This document shows, one piece after another, positions 1 through 5,229 of a stretch of 6,798 nucleotides of DNA; position 1 is the first letter of the stretch; every line of letters starts with the position of its first letter. The position numbers and the translations under genes are program-made. The notes below the pieces were generated by a model. The model made no database searches and was not told where the DNA came from. It saw only the letters and a program-made list of their open reading frames with translations. The stretch spans positions 1 through 6,798 of the forward strand of contig QIMA01000064.1 of assembly GCA_003233535.1 (NCBI GenBank), given 5' to 3'. Source of the stretch: Rhodanobacteraceae bacterium (GTDB lineage Bacteria; Pseudomonadota; Gammaproteobacteria; Xanthomonadales; SZUA-5).

Positions 1-423
1 CCCGGATGTTTCATGAACTCGCGCGATGATTGCGCAGGACATTGGTAGGCCAGTGGTTTTGCTGCAGGAGCGGTGTAGTGGTTTATACACCCGACCGAGG
101 AAAAGTCGCTGGGCGATCAAGGGCCTAGCGAGGGATCGTTAGATTGCCGGGATGGCGGCTGCACAGCTGGGTTCGGACGTCCGTCTGATTGTGCTCGCCT
201 CCCCAGGCGCGGCTTTTCGCTGGCCCTTGGTATCAATCCCAGCTGGATGCCCAGCCGACCAAACATTACGCCCGGGTGTTCGCTGATGTGCTCGTACTCA
301 GCGGTGATAAGGATGTAATTCTGGCTCCCGAACAGCACCTTTCGACAACCCACTCTTCGGGCGGCGCTCAGCTGCGAACACGGCCAGTGAGTGCTGGATG
401 CAGTTAACACCTGAGCTCGAAGT
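1..423. other. Region without a supported gene; weak alpha/beta-hydrolase-like fragment
   Basis: No reading frame here has a convincing start, ribosome binding site and family match. Short open frames exist on both strands, but they look compositionally random. The one exception is a plus-strand stretch at about 276-327 that reads VLVLSGDKDVILAPEQ. This resembles the strand and catalytic-Asp segment of alpha/beta hydrolases (consensus like PVLVLxGxxDxxxPPE). No nucleophile elbow lies upstream in any frame and no terminal catalytic His segment follows, so it is either a decayed relic or chance. The left edge (1-18) contains a TTCATGAA palindrome, and 174-183 is a perfect 10-bp palindrome (CGGACGTCCG). 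I assign no function to either. Confidence 0.5.
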
Positions 424-453
424 TGCGCCCTGGTGCCTATGAACCAGGGCGCA
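424..453 (-). terminator. Strong hairpin, probable terminator of the comEA-like gene
   Basis: A perfect 11-bp inverted repeat: TGCGCCCTGGT at 424-434 pairs with ACCAGGGCGCA at 443-453 around an 8-nt loop. It lies 38 nt past the stop codon of the minus-strand comEA-like gene, where a terminator is expected. The stem is very GC-rich, but neither strand shows a proper T-run after it, so it is not a textbook intrinsic terminator. It could instead be a transcript-stabilising 3' structure, or act on transcripts from both directions. Confidence 0.5.
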
Positions 454-491
454 GCCTTCCTTGGCGCCGCTACCAGAGCGGTCTCCCTGTG

Positions 492-770
492 CTAATTGGC
501 TGCCTTCGGCTTGGTTAACTGGATGAATTCGCGATTTTTGTCCACGGTCGCTAGGCCGATTCCTTTGACCGCTGCTAGACCGTCGGCGCTCTTGAACGGG
601 CCGTTGGCTTTGCGGTGTTCGATGATGGCGACGGCCTTGGCCGGGCCGACGCCGTCAAGGCTCTCGGCCAGGGTGGTTGCGTCGGCACTGTTGATGTTGA
701 CTGCTTGCCCGGCGAATGCGGGAACGGCCAAGACCAAGGAAAACAGCAGCGATTGGAAGAAACGGTTCAT
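492..770 (-). CDS. comEA: ComEA-like helix-hairpin-helix DNA-binding protein, exported
   Basis: A 92-residue protein. Residues 1-20 are a Sec signal peptide: MNRFF, then a hydrophobic core, then a probable cleavage after AFA (20/21). The mature part is one ComEA helix-hairpin-helix unit. VNINSADATTLAESL (24-38) opens the domain, the first hairpin is LDGVGPAKA (38-46), GPFKSADGL lies at 57-65, and the second hairpin is VKGIGLATVDKNR (68-80). Both hairpins keep the GxG turns that bind the DNA backbone without sequence specificity. In the family, standalone ComEA proteins sit in the periplasm and bind incoming double-stranded DNA, pulling it through the outer membrane during natural transformation. 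Many gammaproteobacteria carry such small paralogues outside competence operons, so a competence role here is inference. The start is fixed by a good Shine-Dalgarno. It is monocistronic and transcribed away from the M20 gene. Confidence 0.9.
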   Translation of the reverse strand: MNRFFQSLLFSLVLAVPAFAGQAVNINSADATTLAESLDGVGPAKAVAIIEHRKANGPFKSADGLAAVKGIGLATVDKNREFIQLTKPKAAN

Positions 771-1082
771 GTCTGACTCCTAAGTGTTTTGAGAGCCGGT
801 GTTCGTGAGGCTGAATCACCGGGCCGGGCGTTCAGCGCCGCGGTGGAATCAGATTAGGTTGTGGCGCAGGTGCGCGGCATCAGCAAATTGCTCGCTGTGG
901 TGTAGGAAAAATGCTCGATGGGGGTAAGAAAAATCCGCACAACGGCTGCAGGTAGCGGTTCTGAATGTCATCTGCTCGCCAAGCGGGTGCCGTTTCGCGT
1001 TCTATCTGGCCCAACCGGGTACACTAACGCCCTCCAGCGTCAGAGCTAAGCGCTCTCGATGTGCAGACCAAGTGAGCGAAGA
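771..1082. other. Divergent intergenic region between the comEA-like and M20 genes
   Basis: About 312 bp with no supported gene. It must hold the promoters for both divergent transcripts. The best -10 candidate for the M20 side is TACACT at 1020-1025, in a GGGTACACTAACG context, but I see no matching -35 box at 16-18 bp. A short perfect inverted repeat, AGCAA-A-TTGCT (882-892), and a 5-bp-arm hairpin (AGAGC at 1042-1046 with GCTCT at 1052-1056) are present. The second lies just before an alternative upstream ATG at 1059. None of these is strong enough to call as an operator or riboswitch. Confidence 0.45.
777..781 (-). promoter_or_regulatory. Shine-Dalgarno for the comEA-like gene
   Basis: On the minus strand the sequence reads AGGAG, 6 nt before the ATG at 770-768. 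The match and spacing are close to ideal and support this start codon over any in-frame alternative. Confidence 0.75.
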
Positions 1083-2525
1083 ATGACCAGCGACAAGTTG
1101 ATGAACTTTGTGGCCGAAAAGTGGGACCGGGAAGTAATTCCGGAGCTGTCGACCTATATCAAAATTCCCAACAAGTCACCGATGTTTGATCCCGGCTGGT
1201 CTGATCGCGGATACATGGACGAGGCGATGGATTTGCTGGAAACCTGGGCCCGTGATCAGCCCATTACCGGCATGCAGATTGAACGCATTCAACTTCCGGG
1301 CCGCACGCCGCTGCTGCTGATTGAGATCGATGGCAAAGGCGATGACGTGGTGCTGATGTATGGCCACATGGATAAGCAACCGGAGATGCACGGCTGGAAT
1401 ACAGACTTGGGTCCGTGGATTCCGGTGCTCTCAGACGACAAACTTTATGGGCGCGGCGGCGCCGACGACGGCTATTCGCTGTTTGCCTCGCTGATAGCGA
1501 TCATGGCGCTGCACGAGCGTGGCTTGGACCATTCCCGCTGTGTGATCGTCATTGAGGGCTGTGAAGAGTCTGGTAGCTACGATTTACCGTTTTACATCAA
1601 CCTTCTTTCTGAGCGCATTGGGACGCCCAATCTGGTTGTGTGTTTGGACTCCGGCGCTGGCAACTACGATCAGCTGTGGGTGACTACATCGTTGCGCGGC
1701 ATGGCCGGCGGTACGCTGCGAGTGAAGGTCTTGCAGGAGGGCGTGCATTCCGGCGATGCGAGCGGCATCGTGCCGTCGTCATTCCGCATCGTTCGGCAGT
1801 TGCTGGACCGTATCGAGGATCCGTATTCCGGGCAGATCAAGCTCGATGTCATGCACGTCGACATCCCTGAAGAACGGCAACTCCAGGCGCAGGAAGCTGC
1901 TCGGTTGCTCGGCGCTGAGGTGTACTCCAAATTCCCGTGGAATGAGGGAATGCAGCCGGTCGATACCGATCTGCAGCAACTCGTGCTGAATCGCACTTGG
2001 CGTCCGGCGTTAGCGGTAACTGGCGCTGACGGCCTGCCGCCGCTGCTCGATTCGGGCAACGTGTTGCGACCGCAAACGTCGTTGAAGTTATCGCTACGCT
2101 TGCCGCCTACGCTGAGCGGCCAGAAGGCTAGCCAGATACTCAAGGAAACCCTCGAGAAAGATCCGCCGTACGGCGCGAAGGTCGAGTTCGAGATAGAGAA
2201 GTCGGCACAAGGTTGGGCCGCCCCGGCGACTGTTCCGTGGCTCAGTGCGGCAGTCAACGATGCCAGTCAAACCTATTTCGGGCCGAAGGCGGCAGCGATG
2301 GGCGAAGGCGGAACGATTCCGTTCATGAATATGCTTCAAGAGCGCTTCCCGGAAGCTCAGTTCATCGTTACCGGACTGCTCGGCCCGCACTCCAATGCGC
2401 ACGGCCCGAACGAGTTCTTGCACGTGCCTACAGGGAAAAAGCTCACTGCGGCCGTCGCCGATGTATTGCACCGTCACTACACCAACCGTGGCGCCCCCTC
2501 CCAGGTCGACGACACACCGAACTGA
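1083..2525 (+). CDS. M20 family zinc metallopeptidase (dipeptidase/carboxypeptidase type)
   Basis: A 480-residue cytoplasmic-type enzyme with no signal peptide, typical in length for the M20 (CNDP/PepV/ArgE-like) family. The di-zinc site is complete. H95 is in YGHMDKQP, with D97 as the helper acid. The bridging D128 is in GRGGADDG. E161 (general base) and E162 (ligand) are in GCEESGS, D189 is in LDSGAG, and H440 is in NAHGPNE. A lid domain spans roughly residues 205-380 and includes H222 in GVHSGDASG. The fold predicts hydrolysis of dipeptides or terminal residues of short or capped peptides. The substrate cannot be read from sequence, and a deacylase-like activity is an alternative. I chose the ATG at 1083 over the in-frame ATG at 1059 because a GAG lies 6 nt upstream and the extra eight residues look unlike the family. 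The saccharopine-dehydrogenase-like gene follows after 7 nt. Confidence 0.92.
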   Translation: MTSDKLMNFVAEKWDREVIPELSTYIKIPNKSPMFDPGWSDRGYMDEAMDLLETWARDQPITGMQIERIQLPGRTPLLLIEIDGKGDDVVLMYGHMDKQPEMHGWNTDLGPWIPVLSDDKLYGRGGADDGYSLFASLIAIMALHERGLDHSRCVIVIEGCEESGSYDLPFYINLLSERIGTPNLVVCLDSGAGNYDQLWVTTSLRGMAGGTLRVKVLQEGVHSGDASGIVPSSFRIVRQLLDRIEDPYSGQIKLDVMHVDIPEERQLQAQEAARLLGAEVYSKFPWNEGMQPVDTDLQQLVLNRTWRPALAVTGADGLPPLLDSGNVLRPQTSLKLSLRLPPTLSGQKASQILKETLEKDPPYGAKVEFEIEKSAQGWAAPATVPWLSAAVNDASQTYFGPKAAAMGEGGTIPFMNMLQERFPEAQFIVTGLLGPHSNAHGPNEFLHVPTGKKLTAAVADVLHRHYTNRGAPSQVDDTPN

Positions 2526-2532
2526 GTCGACT

Positions 2533-3591
2533 ATGTCTCAATTTAAGCCAAGCTGGTTGCTCTACGGAGCTAATGGTTACAGCGGTCGATTGATTGCCGC
2601 AGAGGCCAAGAAACGCGGCCTCAATGTGATCTTGAGTGGGCGCAATTCAGAGGCGCTGGCGGCGCTGGGTAAACAGTTGGATTTGCCGACTCGCGTGTTC
2701 GCGCTAGAAGAACGCGAAGCGGTGGAACGCGGCGTCATCGGCGTGCGGCTGGTGCTCAACTGCGCTGGCCCGTTTTCGCTTAGTGCGTCTGCGCTGGCGC
2801 AGGGATGCATGCGCACCGGCACGCACTATTTGGATATCTCCAGCGAGGTCGGCGATTTTCGCTCGCTGTCTAGGCTGAGTGAGCAAGCCCGCGAGGCCGG
2901 CGTGCTGCTGATGCCCGGGGTCGGTATGGGCATCTTGCCTACCGATGCTTTGGCCCTGCACTTGAAGCAGCGATTGCCATCGGCGGTGACCTTGCGCCTG
3001 GCTTTCCGAAGTGAAGGATCGAAGGCGTCACGGGGGACCCTGCGTGCGCTACTCGATTCGCTGCGCAATCCGGGTTTCGTGCGCGAAGCGGGTCAGCTTA
3101 GGCCTGCCAAGCTGGTGCTGCAAAAGCGCGAAGTGGATTTCGGGCCTGGCGGCAAACATTCAGTGATCAGCTTTCCCTGGCGCGGGGACTTGGTAACTGC
3201 GGGAATCAGTACCGGTATCCAGTTCGTCTACAGCTATGCGTCCGTGCCGCTACTGCTGGAATTGGTCATGCGCTTTCGCAAATTCTTCACTCAGGGGACG
3301 CTTGGCGGCTTGGTTGAGCGCATCGTCGAGCGATCTGCGCCGGGGCCGAGCGAAAAAGAGCGCAAGAAGGGCAAGACCTGGTTTTGGGGTGAGGTGGTCA
3401 ATGACGTTGGCACGAAGGCGAGCACCGTCGTTTGCGCTGCCAATGGCTACGATCTCACTGTGAGCTGCGCGCTGTACGCCGTTGAGCGACTGCTCCTGGG
3501 CGACGAGCCGGAAGGCTGGCAGACGCCCGCGCAGGTGTTTGGAACCGACCCGCTTAGAGCGCTACCGGGGTTATCGGTCATTGACCGTTAA
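2533..3591 (+). CDS. Saccharopine dehydrogenase-like NAD(P)-binding protein (trans-acting enoyl reductase family)
   Basis: A 352-residue protein. The N-terminus is a Rossmann fold: WLLYGANGYSGRL (8-20) supplies the GxxGxxG dinucleotide loop (G12, G15, G18). SGRN (36-39) after the second strand carries an Arg-Asn that suggests NADP preference. LNCAGPF (75-81) and THYLDISSE (97-105) are the conserved strand ends of the family. MPGVGMGILPTD (127-138) and a C-terminal GYDLTVSCALYAVERLL (305-321) followed by TPAQVFG (331-337) match saccharopine dehydrogenase-like or trans-acting enoyl reductase proteins. Lysine metabolism should not be assumed, because most bacterial members of this size have no known substrate. 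I chose the start at 2533, 7 nt after the M20 stop. The frame stays open upstream to 2395, but only as overlap with M20 coding sequence. The short gap indicates co-transcription with M20. Confidence 0.87.
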   Translation: MSQFKPSWLLYGANGYSGRLIAAEAKKRGLNVILSGRNSEALAALGKQLDLPTRVFALEEREAVERGVIGVRLVLNCAGPFSLSASALAQGCMRTGTHYLDISSEVGDFRSLSRLSEQAREAGVLLMPGVGMGILPTDALALHLKQRLPSAVTLRLAFRSEGSKASRGTLRALLDSLRNPGFVREAGQLRPAKLVLQKREVDFGPGGKHSVISFPWRGDLVTAGISTGIQFVYSYASVPLLLELVMRFRKFFTQGTLGGLVERIVERSAPGPSEKERKKGKTWFWGEVVNDVGTKASTVVCAANGYDLTVSCALYAVERLLLGDEPEGWQTPAQVFGTDPLRALPGLSVIDR

Positions 3592-3597
3592 TGCGCT

Positions 3598-3611
3598 GCC
3601 CCAACAGGGGC
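3598..3611. terminator. Small hairpin between convergent genes, possible terminator
   Basis: GCCCC (3598-3602) and GGGGC (3607-3611) pair around an AACA tetraloop in the 61-bp gap between the convergent oxidoreductase and M28 genes. The stem is only 5 bp plus a possible wobble pair, and no T-run follows on either strand. It sits where termination must occur in both directions, but it is weak as an intrinsic terminator. Confidence 0.25.
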
Positions 3612-3652
3612 GCTGGACAATGCTCCCGACAGAACCCGTCTGAACTAACTCT

Positions 3653-5050
3653 CTAGCGGCCGTCGAAATAGCCCTCGTAGTCGGCTGCTAGCCAAGTCAG
3701 CGCCACATAGGCAGCGACGTTCTGGTCCAGGTCTTCGGCATTGACTTGCTCGATTGTGTCGTTCTCGGTGTGGTGTATGTCGAAGTAGTTGGTGGCGTCC
3801 TGATTCAGTCCGACCACCGCAACGCCAGCGTCGCGCAGCGCGCTGATGTCGGCACCGCCGCGGGCTTCGTTGTTGCCGCGCTCAATACCGAGCGGCGCGA
3901 GCACGCTCATAATTTGCTCTGCTACCGGCATGGCCGACTCGTGGAAGCGAGTTTGGAAGCGCCAAACCCGGCCCGCTCCGAGGTCGCTTTCGGCAGCCAG
4001 AACGTGCGCGGACACGGCGTCTTGATGCTGCTTTGCGTAGGCCTTGCCGCCAAACACGCCTTGTTCTTCGTTGGCGTAGGCGACCACCCGAATACTGCGT
4101 CGCGGGCGCTGCTCCGACTGGCCAATCAGAGTAGCTGCGGCCATCGTTATTGCGACGCCGGCGCCGTCATCAATCGCACCGGTGCCCAAATCCCATGAAT
4201 CGAGATGGGCGGCCAGCAGCACCAGTTCCTCGGGGCGTTCGCGGCCGGTGAATTCACCGATCACGTTGGCCGACTCGTACTCACCCTGACGAACGCGAGC
4301 GCCAAGCTGCATGGCGACCTCAACACGCTCTCCTGAGCCGACCAGCTTTTCCAATAGGTCAGCGTCAACGTGAGACACCGCGGCTGCAGGAATCCGCGTC
4401 GGCGTGTTGTCGTAGCGCATGGTGCCGGTATGCGGACTGCGTGAATCTCGGTCGGTGCCGATGGAGCGCACCAGCACGGCGATGGCGCCGACACGAGCAG
4501 CGGCTGAAGCTCCCCGGACCCTGGCGATCACTGCCTGACCGTAACCGCGGCCGTCACGAGAGCGTTCCGTCCGCTGATTGATAAATACGATCTTGCCGCT
4601 GGCGCTGTCGGCCGGGGCGGCCAGCAAGTCGGCCGCCGTTTCGAACAGTATAACCTCGCCACTGATGCCCTCTTCGGGCGTGCCGACACTACCGCCCAGC
4701 GCCGTCACCACAATATTGCTGGGTTCGGGTGAGGTGATTGCGGCGCTCTCGAAACCGCGGTCCCAAACCGGAAAGCTCACCGCTTCGGTCCATACACGAT
4801 CGAATCCCAACTCGTGGAACTTAGCCTCCGCCCACGCCCGACCCTTGGCATCACCCTCGGTGCCAGCCATTCGATGGCCTACCTCGCTGGTAAGCGATTC
4901 GACCAGAGCGTAGGCATTAGTGCCGCTGAGTGCCTGATCGCGTAGAGATTCGGCGCGCTCAATCTGCTCCGGTTGCAGTCGCGGTGCATCGGGGCTACAG
5001 CCGACCGTGAAAACGGCGATCATCAGGCAGGTCAGCACACGAGATTTCAT
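3653..5050 (-). CDS. M28 family zinc peptidase with PA domain, carboxypeptidase Q (PGCP)-like, predicted lipoprotein
   Basis: A 465-residue exported protein. Residues 1-17 form a signal peptide ending TVG before C18, consistent with lipoprotein processing, although Thr at -3 is not the usual Leu/Val/Ile. Residues about 100-250 form a protease-associated (PA) insert that includes GISGEVILFE and SGKIVFINQR. The catalytic domain keeps the M28 di-zinc set: H282 in AAHLDSWD, D294/D295 in GAIDDGAG, E328/E329 in ANEEQG, D356 in ESDLGAG, and H427 in DIHHTENDT. From memory of the family, the PA region and the order of motifs align well with human carboxypeptidase Q (plasma glutamate carboxypeptidase), which cleaves dipeptides. 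It should therefore be an envelope aminopeptidase or dipeptidase acting on small peptides. Monocistronic, convergent with the M20 pair. Confidence 0.92.
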   Translation of the reverse strand: MKSRVLTCLMIAVFTVGCSPDAPRLQPEQIERAESLRDQALSGTNAYALVESLTSEVGHRMAGTEGDAKGRAWAEAKFHELGFDRVWTEAVSFPVWDRGFESAAITSPEPSNIVVTALGGSVGTPEEGISGEVILFETAADLLAAPADSASGKIVFINQRTERSRDGRGYGQAVIARVRGASAAARVGAIAVLVRSIGTDRDSRSPHTGTMRYDNTPTRIPAAAVSHVDADLLEKLVGSGERVEVAMQLGARVRQGEYESANVIGEFTGRERPEELVLLAAHLDSWDLGTGAIDDGAGVAITMAAATLIGQSEQRPRRSIRVVAYANEEQGVFGGKAYAKQHQDAVSAHVLAAESDLGAGRVWRFQTRFHESAMPVAEQIMSVLAPLGIERGNNEARGGADISALRDAGVAVVGLNQDATNYFDIHHTENDTIEQVNAEDLDQNVAAYVALTWLAADYEGYFDGR

Positions 5051-5229
5051 TGACGGGTATCCTATTGTGTGGCGGCCGCAGAGCCTACCCCAAAGTACTG
5101 TTCACATCCTTAGCGAAGCTTGCGTAGTTGACGATTCAGTGCGGTGGATGTCCCAGTGTGTTGTACTTCGGTCGCATGCAGACGGATTCAACCGGCTAGA
5201 CTGTGCCCATAGACTGACCGGGTTTGGCG
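5051..5229. other. Divergent promoter region between the M28 and DUF1631 genes
   Basis: A 179-bp gap without a gene. Both flanking genes must be expressed from it. On the plus strand, TAGACTG occurs twice, at 5197-5203 and 5210-5216, a 13-bp period just ahead of the DUF1631 start. The first copy contains TAGACT, a passable -10 box, but no -35 partner is visible at normal spacing. A TTGACG at 5128-5133 has no -10 partner. No promoter can be called with confidence. Confidence 0.4.
5060..5063 (-). promoter_or_regulatory. Shine-Dalgarno for the M28 peptidase gene
   Basis: AGGA on the minus strand lies 9 nt before the ATG at 5050-5048. It supports this start, which also places the signal peptide exactly at the N-terminus. 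Confidence 0.6.

Noticed and set aside
72..91. Inverted repeat GGTGTA / TACACC with 8-nt loop
   Set aside because: Only 6 bp of pairing and no adjacent gene whose control it could serve.
195..270. tRNA-like bits (GGTATCAATCCC and a following ACCA)
   Set aside because: No D-arm, anticodon arm or acceptor stem can be folded around them.
117..410. Open frame of 97 codons on the minus strand
   Set aside because: No family resemblance, no convincing ribosome binding site, and random-looking composition; an intact gene is not supported.
496..783. Plus-strand frame of 95 codons opposite the comEA-like gene
   Set aside because: It is antisense to a clear gene with signal peptide, family motifs and a strong Shine-Dalgarno.
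1020..1025. TACACT as a -10 box for the M20 gene
   Set aside because: A plausible hexamer in a suitable place, but no -35 element at 16-18 bp; kept only as a mention in the intergenic entry.
1670..2257. 195-codon minus-strand frame within the M20 gene
   Set aside because: Shadow of a GC-rich coding region; the M20 frame carries all catalytic motifs and this one shows none.
2395..2532. 46-residue upstream extension of the oxidoreductase frame
   Set aside because: It overlaps the end of the M20 gene and lacks family similarity; the Rossmann fold begins properly at the ATG at 2533.
3746..4198. 150-codon plus-strand frame opposite the M28 gene
   Set aside because: Antisense to the PA/catalytic coding region; hydrophobic stretches come from complementing the M28 codons.
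5128..5133. TTGACG as a -35 box for DUF1631
   Set aside because: No -10-like hexamer at 16-18 bp downstream.
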